64,000 bases of DNA from Ruminococcus sp. (GTDB taxonomy: Bacteria > Bacillota > Clostridia > Oscillospirales > Ruminococcaceae), in assembly GCA_018376535.1 (NCBI GenBank), contig JAHABC010000009.1, positions 17,353 through 81,352 on the forward strand, in the 5' to 3' direction. Each line of letters starts with the position of its first letter. Position 1 is the stretch's first letter. This document shows, one piece after another, positions 26,259 to 35,676 of this stretch. The position numbers were made by a program, and so were the translations under genes. The notes under the pieces are model-generated. The model was not told where the DNA came from, ran no database searches, and was given only the letters and a program-made list of their open reading frames with translations.

Positions 26259-27488
26259 ATGATGAATAGTGCTACTTCTAAAGTATTGGTAGTAATACTA
26301 ATTTTATTTTTACTTACTACTGTTATAAATATTGCGTATCATGGATTGGTAAATAAGTACAATACCGAAACTGCTTTGTCATATACAACATCTAATAAGG
26401 TAACTTTCAATGGGGTGTATGTTAGAGATGAGGAAGTCTTAACTTTCGATGGTGGTGGAGTTGTAGGGTATGCTATCGCAGATGGTGGAAAAGTTAGTAA
26501 GAATTCTGCCGTGGCTTATATTTACAATGATGAAAAAAGCATCGAGGCTAAACAAGATATAGAAAAACTTCAAAGCGAATTGGATATTTTAACTAAAATT
26601 CAAAATCCTGGTACTACTGAGGTCGCTCAGCCATCTTATTTGACATCTTTAATTCAAGAAAAATACTTGAACATAGCCTACAACAAAGAGTTGGGCAACA
26701 TGGATAAGATTGAAACTGCTAAAAATGAACTTTTGGTTCAATTGAGTACCATGCAGATAGTCACCGACCCTCAAAGTAGCTTTGAAAGTAGAATTACTGA
26801 ATTAAAATCTCAGATAAGCACTCTTGAAAGTCAAATGACTGACCCTATAAGTACAATCTGGGTGGATAGACCTGCGTACTTTGTTAGCTATATCGATGGC
26901 TATGAAGATACACTATCTACTAGCATGATGTACGACCTATCTGTTGATGACTTGGATAAGATTGATGATGAGGCTGACAACTTAGATACTACTAATGTTA
27001 TTGGTAAACTAATCGATGACTATAAATGGTACATGGTTGGTGTTATTGATAATCATGAGAAAATATTCAATATAGATGACGTAGTAACTCTTAATTTGGA
27101 ATCTAGTTCGGTTAATATTAAGGGTACAATTAAGCAAATTAAAGATACTGACAATCCTAATGAAAGCATTGTTTATGTTATGTGCAGTAACATGATTAAA
27201 GATGTCGTTCAACATAGAGTCGAAACTGTTGAAATGTCTATTCAAAACTATAATGGAATTAAAGTTCCTTCATCGGCTTTGCGTTTTAAAGATATAGAAG
27301 AAACTGATGAAGATGGCAACACATCCGTTAATAGCTATGAAGGTGTGTATATTAAAGTTGGAGAGCAAGTTAAGTTTAAAAAGATTGATGTAATATATCG
27401 TGGAGATGATTACGTTATATCTAAGGCGGTTGCTAGTAACGAATATCTTGCCCTTTATGATGATATTATTGTGGAAAGTGTGGGATAA
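26259..27488 (+). CDS. HlyD-like membrane fusion protein
   Basis: A 409-residue protein with one N-terminal membrane segment (KVLVVILILFLLTTVINIAY, about 8-27), a biotinyl-lipoyl-like half motif (GGGVVGYAIADGGKVSKNSAVAYIYND), a coiled-coil hairpin (about 95-195, DIEKLQSELDILTKI and SRITELKSQISTLESQM), and a beta-barrel C-terminal half. This is the HlyD/membrane-fusion architecture without a recognisable transporter partner nearby. The same type of gene precedes yggS-sepF in many Ruminococcaceae, so a cell-envelope or division link is plausible but unproven. Confidence 0.8.
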   Translation: MMNSATSKVLVVILILFLLTTVINIAYHGLVNKYNTETALSYTTSNKVTFNGVYVRDEEVLTFDGGGVVGYAIADGGKVSKNSAVAYIYNDEKSIEAKQDIEKLQSELDILTKIQNPGTTEVAQPSYLTSLIQEKYLNIAYNKELGNMDKIETAKNELLVQLSTMQIVTDPQSSFESRITELKSQISTLESQMTDPISTIWVDRPAYFVSYIDGYEDTLSTSMMYDLSVDDLDKIDDEADNLDTTNVIGKLIDDYKWYMVGVIDNHEKIFNIDDVVTLNLESSSVNIKGTIKQIKDTDNPNESIVYVMCSNMIKDVVQHRVETVEMSIQNYNGIKVPSSALRFKDIEETDEDGNTSVNSYEGVYIKVGEQVKFKKIDVIYRGDDYVISKAVASNEYLALYDDIIVESVG

Positions 27489-27491
27489 TCT

Positions 27492-28187
27492 TTGATTACT
27501 AACTTTAACTATATAGATGAAAATTTTAAACGTATTCGTGAAAATGTAAACAATTCTATTGCTAAGTATAGAAAATCTATTGATGATGTTAGAATTATGG
27601 CTGTTACCAAAACGGTTCAACCTGAGGCTGTTAATCATGCTATAACCTTGGGTATAGATTTATTAGGTGAAAATAAGGTTCAAGAATATCTTAGCAAAAA
27701 GGATTTATATTATAAATCTGCTGAAATGAACTTTATAGGTCGTTTACAGACTAACAAGGTTAAGTATATTATTAATGATATGTCATTAATACACTCAGTG
27801 GATAGTATTAAATTGGCTCAAGAAATAAATAGGTTAGCTTTAAAGAACTCTAAAGTTCAAGATGTATTAGTAGAGGTAAACATTGCAGGTGAGGAATCTA
27901 AAGCAGGTGTTAAACCAGAACTTCTAAAAGATTTCTTACTAGAAGTATCTACTTTGGAAAACATTAGGGTTAAAGGCTTAATGACTTTACCTCCTGCCAA
28001 CAGTGGTGATAAATTTTTGGCTAAAATGCAAGAATTGTATATTGACATTTCTGAAGAAAAATTAGATAATATAAGTATGACTATTTTATCTATGGGAACA
28101 TCAGGGGATTATACTCAAGCTATTAAGTATGGTTCTACCTTGGTTAGAATAGGTACTGCACTATTTGGTGCAAGGACTTATCTATAA
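27492..28187 (+). CDS. YggS-family PLP homeostasis protein (YlmE)
   Basis: A 231-residue PLP-binding protein of the YggS/PLPBP family, which maintains pyridoxal phosphate balance. The fold type III barrel carries the PLP Lys in RIMAVTKTVQPEAV near residue 35, LLGENKVQEYLSK, FIGRLQTNKVKYI, and the C-terminal LSMGTSGDYTQAIKYGSTLVRIGTALFG. Starts at TTG with a weak GTGGGA site. In Bacillus ylmE precedes ylmF (sepF); here a 311-base leader lies between them. Confidence 0.93.
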   Translation: MITNFNYIDENFKRIRENVNNSIAKYRKSIDDVRIMAVTKTVQPEAVNHAITLGIDLLGENKVQEYLSKKDLYYKSAEMNFIGRLQTNKVKYIINDMSLIHSVDSIKLAQEINRLALKNSKVQDVLVEVNIAGEESKAGVKPELLKDFLLEVSTLENIRVKGLMTLPPANSGDKFLAKMQELYIDISEEKLDNISMTILSMGTSGDYTQAIKYGSTLVRIGTALFGARTYL

Positions 28188-28200
28188 AAATCCTGTAGTT

Positions 28201-28460
28201 TAATATTAGAGTGTATAAATCGTTACTATAGAGTAATAGAGTTATCCTCAAGATGTACCTATCTTAAAAGGTAAAGGTGTTAAAAACAAATTAGTGCCAT
28301 AACACTCGATTTTCCTAACGTTAAAGGAACTTAAACAGTTAAATATAATATATCTGTTGGGTAGTGGCACAACGTGAAAACCACGCAAAATAAAATTTTT
28401 AGAAAGGAAAAACTACTTGAGAAGTTCATGAATTAGTAATTAATCGAATTTTCTCACATG
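28201..28460 (+). ncRNA. Candidate structured leader RNA upstream of sepF
   Basis: A 311-base gap inside an otherwise tight operon. Paired segments seen: TTACT/AGTAA (28223-28236), TACCT/AGGTA, GTGTTA (28277-28282) with TAACAC (28300-28305), and AACAG (28334-28338) with CTGTT (28354-28358). The loop of the third hairpin contains GTGCCA (28294-28299), complementary to TGGCAC (28365-28370), a possible pseudoknot. No known riboswitch motif is recognised. An orphan AGAAAGGA at 28401-28408 is followed only by a 4-codon frame. Confidence 0.45.
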
Positions 28461-28478
28461 GATTGTGTATCCATGTTT
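28454..28478 (+). terminator. Terminator-like hairpin before sepF
   Basis: CATGGAT (about 28458-28464) pairs with ATCCATG (about 28469-28475) and is followed by TTTTG, 20 bases before the sepF ATG; a possible attenuator of the leader described above. Confidence 0.45.
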
Positions 28479-28498
28479 TGAGTAGCAGTATTACAATT

Positions 28499-29083
28499 AT
28501 GAGTCTTGTGGACAAGTTTAAAGATTGGTTTTTAGTTAATAACAATAATCAAGATTTTGATGGCGATGATGACGAAGATTATACAGAACATAATAACGAT
28601 ACTAAGAGTAGTCAATCTTCTAGCAGTGATACTAACACTGAAAGTACATCTAGTAGTAACCATACAACTAATAACGATAGTTCAAATTATGGTAGTAACA
28701 ACAGTAGCAATAATAGTAGTAGTTATAATAACACTAATACTACTACATCACAGAACTATGGTTCTAACCCTAGAAATGATGGCAGAAACTATATTAATGT
28801 TAATGCCCGTCTAGAAGTAGTTCTAGTTAAACCAGAAGTTTTTACCGACGCTAAACAAGTTGCTGACCATCTAATGAAACAAAAAACTGTAGTGCTAAAT
28901 TTGGAAAACGCTAAACCAGAAAATAAAAGAAGAATTATAGACTTTTTGGCTGGTGTTGCTTATGCTAAAGGTGGTAATATTAAGCCTGTAGCAAATCTTA
29001 CTTACATTATAACTCCATGTGGAGTGGGTTTTGTGGGCGATGATTTAGTCGGCGAATTGGAAAATAGTGGCGTTATAGTATAG
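28499..29083 (+). CDS. sepF: Cell division protein SepF
   Basis: FtsZ-binding membrane-associated division protein. The 194 residues comprise an N-terminal amphipathic membrane-targeting helix (MSLVDKFKDWFLV), a very long Asn/Ser/Thr/Asp-rich linker (about 14-100), and the SepF core (VVLVKPEVFTDAKQVADHLMKQKTVVLNLENA, RRIIDFLAGVAYAKGG, ITPCGVGFVGDD). Core motifs are standard; the linker makes it longer than the usual 150 residues. The ATG at 28499 fits the conserved start but has no clear ribosome binding site, which is odd given the long structured leader. Confidence 0.92.
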   Translation: MSLVDKFKDWFLVNNNNQDFDGDDDEDYTEHNNDTKSSQSSSSDTNTESTSSSNHTTNNDSSNYGSNNSSNNSSSYNNTNTTTSQNYGSNPRNDGRNYINVNARLEVVLVKPEVFTDAKQVADHLMKQKTVVLNLENAKPENKRRIIDFLAGVAYAKGGNIKPVANLTYIITPCGVGFVGDDLVGELENSGVIV

Positions 29084-29091
29084 ATGTATCT

Positions 29092-29853
29092 ATGTTAAAT
29101 AATAACTTACTAATGGATAGACTTGAAGATATGTTCTTATATGTGGATAGAAATGTATCATTAAAGTACACTTCATTTTTAGATGCTTCGCAAGTTGCTC
29201 AAATGGAAATATATCTTAAGTCTATTAAAAAGACCTATCCACAAGTAGAGTATCTGTTGTGGGGAGGGTATCAACTTGCCGAAAGAAAGATGCTATGTGT
29301 ATATAGTTCTTATATAGATGTCGTTTTTAATGACTTCCCTTTAAGTGTGGTAGAGTTTACCTACAATACTACTTTTTCTAAGCTAACTCATAGAGATTTT
29401 TTAGGCTCTTTGATGGCTCTAAACTTCAACAGGGATTTAATTGGCGATATAATAGTGGGGAATGGTAAAACTCAAGTAGTAATCAGTTCTAGTATAAAAG
29501 ATATCGTTCTAAATGAGGTTACTCAAATTGGTAGATTGGGCGTAAAGACTAATCTTGTAGATGAGGTTTCCTTAAAATTAGAGCAATCTTTTAAAGATAT
29601 TTCTGGAACGGTTGCGTCTATGCGTTTGGATTGTGTGCTTGGTTTAGCGTTGAACATCAGCAGAACCAAAGCCGTACAAGTAGTTAAATCTAAGATAGTA
29701 TCTGTAAACTACCTAGAGGAAACTTCTTCCGATACCGTCCTAAAACTTGACGATATTATTACTATTAAAGGTTATGGTAAGTATACTATAGCTGAAATAT
29801 CTGAACCTACTAAAAAGAACAGATTACATATCTTAATAAAAAAATATTTATAA
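29092..29853 (+). CDS. ylmH: YlmH-type S4-domain RNA-binding protein
   Basis: A 253-residue YlmH protein: N-terminal region with DASQVAQMEIYLKSI and LWGGYQLAERKMLCVY, and a C-terminal S4 domain (about 180-253, RLDCVLGLALNISRTKAVQVVKSKIVSVN). The family binds ribosomal subunits/tRNA in Bacillus and lies in the division cluster between sepF and divIVA. ylmG, usually in between, is missing here. Follows sepF by 8 bases. Confidence 0.92.
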   Translation: MLNNNLLMDRLEDMFLYVDRNVSLKYTSFLDASQVAQMEIYLKSIKKTYPQVEYLLWGGYQLAERKMLCVYSSYIDVVFNDFPLSVVEFTYNTTFSKLTHRDFLGSLMALNFNRDLIGDIIVGNGKTQVVISSSIKDIVLNEVTQIGRLGVKTNLVDEVSLKLEQSFKDISGTVASMRLDCVLGLALNISRTKAVQVVKSKIVSVNYLEETSSDTVLKLDDIITIKGYGKYTIAEISEPTKKNRLHILIKKYL

Positions 29854-29869
29854 TGAGGTGGTTTTTTCT

Positions 29870-30436
29870 ATGAATTCTAAAGATATTAGTGCTCAAAAGT
29901 TTGAAAAGGTATCTTTTGGATACAACCAAGAAGATGTTGACGACTACTTAAACAGAGTCGCCGCTGAGTTTGGTCAACTTGAAAGAGAAAATGCAGAAAT
30001 TAATAAAAAATTGCAAATTTTGGCTGATAAGGTTAGAGAGTATCGTCAAGACGAGGAAGCCGTTAAAGAGGCTCTTTTAGATGCTAAAAAGGTTGGCCAT
30101 AGAACCATTGCCGATGCTAAAAGAAAATCCGATGAGATTATATCCGAGGCTACTATTCAAGCTGAAAAAATCGTTAATGATGCCGTTACTGAGGCTGAAG
30201 ATGAAGTTAATGCACTTCGTGTTGACATAGAAACAGAAGAAAAAAATTTGGCTAAAATCCAAAAGATAGTTTCCGACTTTAAGAAAGAACTATTCGATAT
30301 GTATAAAAATCATTTGGAATTAATATCTTCAATGCCAGAAATTGAAGATGATGACGACGAAGATAATGATGATGTTGAGGCAGATAATGACAACGTCCCT
30401 GATGTTGCTAATGAAACTTCTGCTAGTAATATCTAG
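29870..30436 (+). CDS. divIVA: Cell-pole/division protein DivIVA
   Basis: A 188-residue DivIVA coiled-coil protein recruiting partners to curved membrane. The N-terminal lipid-binding domain reads ISAQKFEKVSFGYNQEDVDDYLNRVAAEF; the rest is predicted coiled coil to about 155, ending in a strongly acidic tail (EIEDDDDEDNDDVEAD). The ATG at 29870 follows GAGGTGG; a GTG four codons earlier overlaps this site. Placed between ylmH and ileS as in other Firmicutes. Confidence 0.93.
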   Translation: MNSKDISAQKFEKVSFGYNQEDVDDYLNRVAAEFGQLERENAEINKKLQILADKVREYRQDEEAVKEALLDAKKVGHRTIADAKRKSDEIISEATIQAEKIVNDAVTEAEDEVNALRVDIETEEKNLAKIQKIVSDFKKELFDMYKNHLELISSMPEIEDDDDEDNDDVEADNDNVPDVANETSASNI

Positions 30437-30479
30437 TTAATATTATATTTTAAAGTTTTTAGATGGGAGATTTTTTGAT

Positions 30480-33260
30480 ATGTCACAAGATTATAATTCA
30501 ACACTTAATCTCACTAAGACAGACTTCCCTATGCGTGGAAATTTGCCTAAAAGAGAACCAGATACCCTTACTAAATGGGAAGATATTAAACTATATGATA
30601 AAATGATGGCTAAAAATGATGGTAAGCCTTCTTATATCTTACATGATGGTCCTCCTTATGCTAACGGTTCTATTCACCTTGGAACTGCTTTAAATAAGGT
30701 TCTTAAAGATTTTATTATAAAACAAAAGAATATGAGTGGCTTTAAAGCTCCATACGTTCCAGGTTGGGATACTCATGGACTTCCTATAGAGTTAAAGGCT
30801 ATGAAATCTATAGGTGTTGAAAACGGTGCTATTCCACCAGTTGAACTTAGAAAACATTGTCACGATTTTGCTCTAAAGCACGTTGAAAGCCAAATGGCTC
30901 AGTTCAAGCGTCTAGGAAGTATTGGTAAGTACGACAGACCTTACTTGACCTTACGTCCAGAATATGAGGCTCGTCAAGTAGAAGTCTTTGGAAAGATGGC
31001 TAAGTATATGTACAAGGATTTAAAACCTGTATATTGGTGTCCAGATTGCCAAACTGCTCTAGCTGAGGCTGAAATTGAGTACTCTAATGACCCATGCTAT
31101 TCAATATACGTTAAGTTCAACGTTGTAGATGATAAGGGCGTATTCGCTAATACTGGTATAGATACTAAAGATATCTACTTTGTAATTTGGACTACTACTA
31201 CTTGGACTATTCCTGGTAACTTGGCAATATGTTTAGGTCCAGATTATGAGTATACTCTAGTAAAGGTCGGTAGTGAGTATTACGTTATGGCTCTTGAACT
31301 AGTTAAGGCTACTATGGAAAGTGCTAAGATTACTGACTATGAAATCTTAACTGACTATCTATTCAAGGGTAGCGATTTGGAACATATCAAGACTAAACAC
31401 CCTCTTTATGATAGACTATCTCCAGTAATAGTTGGCGACCATGTTACTCTTGAAAGCGGTACTGGTTGTGTTCATACTGCTCCAGGTTATGGTACTGAAG
31501 ACTTTGAAGTTTGTAAAAAGTATGATGACATTGGTATTCTAGTTTGTGTAGATGCCAACGGTAAACAGACTGCCGATGCTGGTGAGTTCGAAGGTATGGA
31601 TACCGATACTGCTAATAAAGCTATAGCTAAAAAACTTGAAGAGGTTAATGCTCTATTAGGCGTTGAAAAGATAGTTCACCAATATCCACACTGTTGGAGA
31701 TGTAATAGTCCAATAATCTATAGAGCTACTGAACAATGGTTCTGTTCCGTAAAGGGCTTTAAAGATGAAGCTATTAAGTGTATCGAAAGTGTAAACTGGA
31801 TACCATCTTGGGGCGAAGATAGAATTAAAGGAATGGTTGAAGACCGTAGTGACTGGTGTATATCACGTCAAAGAACTTGGGGTGTACCAATTCCAGTAAT
31901 CTACTGTAAGGATTGTAAAAAGCCTATCGTAACTGATGAAACTATCAAAGCCATTTCAGACCTATTCCGTGCTGAAGGTTCTGACGCTTGGTGGACTAAG
32001 GAAGTATCTGAATTTATTCCAAGTACTGTAAAGTGCGAATGTGGTTGTTCGGAATTTACTAAGGAATATGATATCATGGACGTTTGGTTCGATAGTGGTG
32101 TATCGCATACATCTGTACTAGATGAGTATGACGAACTATCTGCACCAGCAGACCTATATCTTGAGGGTGCAGACCAATATAGAGGTTGGTTCCAATCATC
32201 ATTATTGACATCTGTAGTATATAGGGGAATTGCTCCATATAAGAACGTTTGTACTCATGGTTGGGTTGTAGATGGTCAAGGTAAGACTATGCACAAATCT
32301 TTAGGAAACGGTATAGACCCTAGTGAAATCACTGATAAGTATGGTGCAGACATTCTAAGATTATGGGTAGCATCTTCCGACTACCATTCCGATATTAGAA
32401 TTTCTAATGATATCTTAAAGCAACTATCCGAGGCTTACAGAAAGATTAGAAATACTGCACGTTTCTTACTTCAAAACTTATCCGATTTCAACCCAAATAC
32501 AGATGTAGTTCCTTATGAAGAATATCAAGAGATTGACAAGTGGGCTATAATGAAGTTCGATGAGTTAATTAATAAGGCTAATACTGGCTACAATGATTTC
32601 GATTTCCACATAGTATTGAACGCTATTATTAAGTTCTGTACTGTAGATATGTCTAACTTCTACTTAGATATCGTTAAAGATAGACTTTATTGTGATGGTG
32701 CTACTTCTAAATCTAGAAGGGCAGTTCAAAGTGCTATGTACACTATCTTGAGTGGCTTAACTAGAATATCTGCACCTATTATATCTTTCACTGCTGAGGA
32801 AATTTGGAGCTTTACTGTTCACACCGATACCGATAACGCTGAAAGTGTATTCTTAAATGATATGCCTACAGTATCTGGTGTTACAGTTTCCGATGAGTTT
32901 AAGTCTAAATGGGAACTAATCGCTAAGATTAGAGAGGACGCAAACAAAGAGTTAGAAATTAAACGTACTGAAAAGATTATCGGTAAACCATTAGATGCTA
33001 ATATTATTATACATTGTCAATCCGATGACTTAGTAAATCAATATAATGCTCTTGCTGAAACTTTAAAGATGGTTCTAATAGTATCTGGAGTTACCGTGGT
33101 TAAAGATGATACTGTTGATAGTGTATCTTATGAAGTTGTTAAGGCTGAAGGTGAAAAGTGTGAACGTTGTTGGTCATACTCAAACACTGTAGGTAAGAAC
33201 TCTATTCACCCAACACTTTGCCATAGATGTGCTTGTGTAGTCGAAAATTTAAATAAGTAA
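30480..33260 (+). CDS. ileS: Isoleucyl-tRNA synthetase
   Basis: A 926-residue class I synthetase. HIGH motif in PPYANGSIHLGTALNK near 58-73; editing CP1 domain with TTTWTIPGNLA; signature loop GQGKTMHKSLGN near 600-611 in place of KMSKS; C-terminal zinc finger CERCWSYSNTVG and CHRCACVV. Last gene before a strong terminator; no T-box directly before it, unlike tyrS and pheS, so it depends on the division-cluster transcript. Ribosome binding site GATGGGAG. Confidence 0.97.
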   Translation: MSQDYNSTLNLTKTDFPMRGNLPKREPDTLTKWEDIKLYDKMMAKNDGKPSYILHDGPPYANGSIHLGTALNKVLKDFIIKQKNMSGFKAPYVPGWDTHGLPIELKAMKSIGVENGAIPPVELRKHCHDFALKHVESQMAQFKRLGSIGKYDRPYLTLRPEYEARQVEVFGKMAKYMYKDLKPVYWCPDCQTALAEAEIEYSNDPCYSIYVKFNVVDDKGVFANTGIDTKDIYFVIWTTTTWTIPGNLAICLGPDYEYTLVKVGSEYYVMALELVKATMESAKITDYEILTDYLFKGSDLEHIKTKHPLYDRLSPVIVGDHVTLESGTGCVHTAPGYGTEDFEVCKKYDDIGILVCVDANGKQTADAGEFEGMDTDTANKAIAKKLEEVNALLGVEKIVHQYPHCWRCNSPIIYRATEQWFCSVKGFKDEAIKCIESVNWIPSWGEDRIKGMVEDRSDWCISRQRTWGVPIPVIYCKDCKKPIVTDETIKAISDLFRAEGSDAWWTKEVSEFIPSTVKCECGCSEFTKEYDIMDVWFDSGVSHTSVLDEYDELSAPADLYLEGADQYRGWFQSSLLTSVVYRGIAPYKNVCTHGWVVDGQGKTMHKSLGNGIDPSEITDKYGADILRLWVASSDYHSDIRISNDILKQLSEAYRKIRNTARFLLQNLSDFNPNTDVVPYEEYQEIDKWAIMKFDELINKANTGYNDFDFHIVLNAIIKFCTVDMSNFYLDIVKDRLYCDGATSKSRRAVQSAMYTILSGLTRISAPIISFTAEEIWSFTVHTDTDNAESVFLNDMPTVSGVTVSDEFKSKWELIAKIREDANKELEIKRTEKIIGKPLDANIIIHCQSDDLVNQYNALAETLKMVLIVSGVTVVKDDTVDSVSYEVVKAEGEKCERCWSYSNTVGKNSIHPTLCHRCACVVENLNK

Positions 33261-33281
33261 TAGTTACAGTTAAATAAATCC

Positions 33282-33319
33282 AATAGGGCGAAGATAACTT
33301 TCTTCGCCCTATTTTAAAA
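33282..33319 (+). terminator. Terminator after ileS
   Basis: TAGGGCGAAGA (33284-33294) pairs with TCTTCGCCCTA (33301-33311), extended by AA/TT pairs, then TTTTAAAA. Confidence 0.88.
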
Positions 33320-33338
33320 AATGGAGGTTCTTAATATT

Positions 33339-33851
33339 ATGATGATACTTGCTTTAATATGTATAGTACTCCTTACAGGTGTAGACCAATTTATTAAAGT
33401 ATGGGCAATAGATAATCTTAAAAATTCTAACAGTATAGAGTTCATTAAGTTCGGTAATTTGAAAGTTATAGATTTAACTTATCTTGAAAATGATGGTGCA
33501 GTATTTGGTTCATTTGGTGGTCAAAGAGTTATGCTTGTAGCAGTTAGTATTATAATGGTTTTGGCTTGTGGATACTGTCTGTTTAAGTATGGAAAAAAAT
33601 CCAAACTATTTGCGACTTGTCTAACTTTGATTATTAGTGGTGGCATAGGCAACGGCATAGATAGAATATTCCGTGGTGGCAGAGTTGTCGACTATATTGA
33701 AGTTAAACTCTTTAACTTTGCAATATTCAACTTTGCCGATATATGCGTAGTAATCGGAGTTTTTCTATTAGCTATATATGTATTCTTTATAGATGCTAAA
33801 ACTAACTGTATATTTATGGATAAAAAAAACATCACGGAGGATAAAAAGTAG
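33339..33851 (+). CDS. lspA: Lipoprotein signal peptidase
   Basis: Signal peptidase II, 170 residues, four membrane helices. Conserved boxes: GVDQFIKVWA, LENDGAVFGSFGG, and the two catalytic Asp regions GGIGNGIDRIFRGGRVVDYI and FNFADICVVIGV. The ATG-ATG at 33339 follows ATGGAGG; the in-frame ATG inside that ribosome binding site (33321) is rejected. Overlaps the rluD start by one base. It would process lipoproteins such as the one at 59.8-60.4 kb. Confidence 0.95.
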   Translation: MMILALICIVLLTGVDQFIKVWAIDNLKNSNSIEFIKFGNLKVIDLTYLENDGAVFGSFGGQRVMLVAVSIIMVLACGYCLFKYGKKSKLFATCLTLIISGGIGNGIDRIFRGGRVVDYIEVKLFNFAIFNFADICVVIGVFLLAIYVFFIDAKTNCIFMDKKNITEDKK

Positions 33852-34762
33852 TGGATATTAAAACCTTTTTTATAGATGCTCAAAACGTTGGAGTTCGTAT
33901 AGATAAGTTTTTATCTAGTGTTGAAAGTTTAGAATTGACACGTTCGGCCATACAAAATCTTATTGATAAAGGTGAAGTATCGATTAATGATAGAGTAGTA
34001 TCTAAGAATTATAAACTTAAACTTAATGATATCGTAACTTTAAACATTCCAGAACCTGAAGTTCTAAATGTAGTAGCTGAAGATATTCCATTGAATATAG
34101 TCTATGAAGATGACTACTTATTAGTGGTAAATAAACCTAAAGGAATGGTTGTACACCCAGCACCATCTAACTATAGTGGAACTTTAGTAAATGCTTTAAT
34201 GTATCATTGTAAAGATAGCTTATCTGGAATTAATGGGGTTATTCGTCCTGGAATAGTACATCGCATAGATAAGAATACTAGTGGACTTCTTATAGTCGCT
34301 AAAACCGATGTGGCTCATTTAGGTCTTGCTGAACAGATTAAAGAACATTCATTTACTCGTGAATATGAGGCTATAGTCTTAGGTAGATTTAAAAACTTAA
34401 CTGGTACAGTAAACGCTCCTATAGGACGCCACCCAGTGGATAGAAAAAAAATGTGTGTTACTGAAAAAAATTCTAAAGAAGCAGTAACTCATTATGAAGT
34501 ACTTCAACAGTTTGATAAACATTCGCATATTAAGTGTATTCTTGAAACGGGTAGAACGCATCAAATTAGGGTACATATGGCGTATATAGGTCATTCGGTG
34601 CTTGGTGACGATGTGTATGGCAAACCTTATAAAAATCTTGAAGGGCAATGCCTACACGCTAAAAAGATTGGCTTTATACACCCAATTACTAAAGAATATC
34701 TTGAATTTGATAGTCCTCTGCCTGAGTATTTTCAAAAAGCGTTAAAATCCGTTGGTGGATAG
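33851..34762 (+). CDS. rluD: Ribosomal large-subunit pseudouridine synthase (RluD family)
   Basis: A 303-residue RluA/RluD-type enzyme. N-terminal S4 domain (VRIDKFLSSVESLELTRSAIQNLIDKG) and catalytic domain with GIVHRIDKNTSGLLIVAKTD (Asp nucleophile) and ETGRTHQIRVHMAYIGHSVLGDDVYG. GTG start behind CACGGAGG. The lspA-rluD pair is the standard continuation of the divIVA-ileS cluster. Confidence 0.95.
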   Translation: MDIKTFFIDAQNVGVRIDKFLSSVESLELTRSAIQNLIDKGEVSINDRVVSKNYKLKLNDIVTLNIPEPEVLNVVAEDIPLNIVYEDDYLLVVNKPKGMVVHPAPSNYSGTLVNALMYHCKDSLSGINGVIRPGIVHRIDKNTSGLLIVAKTDVAHLGLAEQIKEHSFTREYEAIVLGRFKNLTGTVNAPIGRHPVDRKKMCVTEKNSKEAVTHYEVLQQFDKHSHIKCILETGRTHQIRVHMAYIGHSVLGDDVYGKPYKNLEGQCLHAKKIGFIHPITKEYLEFDSPLPEYFQKALKSVGG

Positions 34763-34790
34763 ACAAATTTATATTGAGAGGTTTTGTATT

Positions 34791-35630
34791 ATGGAAAATT
34801 TATCTAGGGTGATGCTCATTACAGATATGGACGGAACTCTATTAACTGATGATAAAAAAATAAATCCAATAGATTTAAAGGCTATTGAACAGTTTAAACT
34901 CTTAGGTGGAATATTCACGGTAGCTACTGGTAGAAACTATCAATCAGCGTCAAGATATTTTAAAGAACTTTCTATAGAATATCCTGTAATATTGTATAAC
35001 GGTGGCATGATTTTCGATGTTATACATAATAATCCAGTATATATTGACGAACTTCATAGTTGTGCCGAAGACGTTTGCAATGAAATATTTAAAAACTTTC
35101 CCGATGTAGCTTGTGAAATTTTAACCTCTAAAGATATATACGTTGTCCGAAATAATGAGTTTGAACAAGCTCACAATGACTATTGTAAGGTAGTTCCGAA
35201 GTATTGTTCATTGGAGTATTTTATATCCAATATTAAGAGTAATCAAAAACGTATAAAGATGTTGTTTGCTATGTCACCAGAAGTTATGCCCCCTTTGATA
35301 CGCTTTATAAATGCTAATGGATACAACAAGTATTTAGACTTTGTTAAATCTACAGATAACTACTACGAAATGTTACCTAAAAACTGTTCTAAGGGTACTG
35401 CTTTGGAACACTATAAACAGATATTCGGCTTAAAAGATGTAGTAATAGTATCGGCTGGAGATTATAACAACGATTTGGAAATGTTAAAAACTTCACATAT
35501 TGGAGTTGCTCCAAATAACGCTTTGGATATTGTTAGAAAGTCTGCTGACTTTGTAACTAATCATAATAACAATACGGGTGCTATTGCCGAAACTATAGAT
35601 TATATAATATCTAAATTTTTATCATACTAG
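34791..35630 (+). CDS. Cof-type HAD hydrolase
   Basis: A 279-residue HAD phosphatase (subfamily IIB, Cof/YidA). Motif I DMDGTLLTDD with the nucleophile Asp, motif II TGRN-region VATGRNYQSA, a cap domain, motif III Lys in the KGTALEHYKQ segment, motif IV SAGDYNNDLEML. Likely a sugar-phosphate or cofactor phosphatase; substrate not predictable. The ATG at 34791 follows GAGAGG; an upstream GTG in rluD is in frame but unlikely. Confidence 0.92.
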   Translation: MENLSRVMLITDMDGTLLTDDKKINPIDLKAIEQFKLLGGIFTVATGRNYQSASRYFKELSIEYPVILYNGGMIFDVIHNNPVYIDELHSCAEDVCNEIFKNFPDVACEILTSKDIYVVRNNEFEQAHNDYCKVVPKYCSLEYFISNIKSNQKRIKMLFAMSPEVMPPLIRFINANGYNKYLDFVKSTDNYYEMLPKNCSKGTALEHYKQIFGLKDVVIVSAGDYNNDLEMLKTSHIGVAPNNALDIVRKSADFVTNHNNNTGAIAETIDYIISKFLSY

Positions 35631-35632
35631 AA

Positions 35633-35665
35633 AAAAAGTCGGGTTTACCAATCCGACTTTTAGTA
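35633..35665. terminator. Bidirectional terminator between the Cof gene and tRNA-Arg
   Basis: AAAGTCGG (35635-35642) pairs with CCGACTTT (35653-35660); A run upstream and T-rich downstream serve both convergent transcripts. Confidence 0.8.
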
Positions 35666-35676
35666 TATATATGCTA

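Noticed and set aside
28201..28460. T-box leader upstream of sepF (GGGTAGTGGCACAACG looks superficially similar)
   Set aside because: The core GGGTGGTACCGCG pattern is not met, no specifier or stem I could be built, and the downstream gene is not a synthetase or amino-acid gene.
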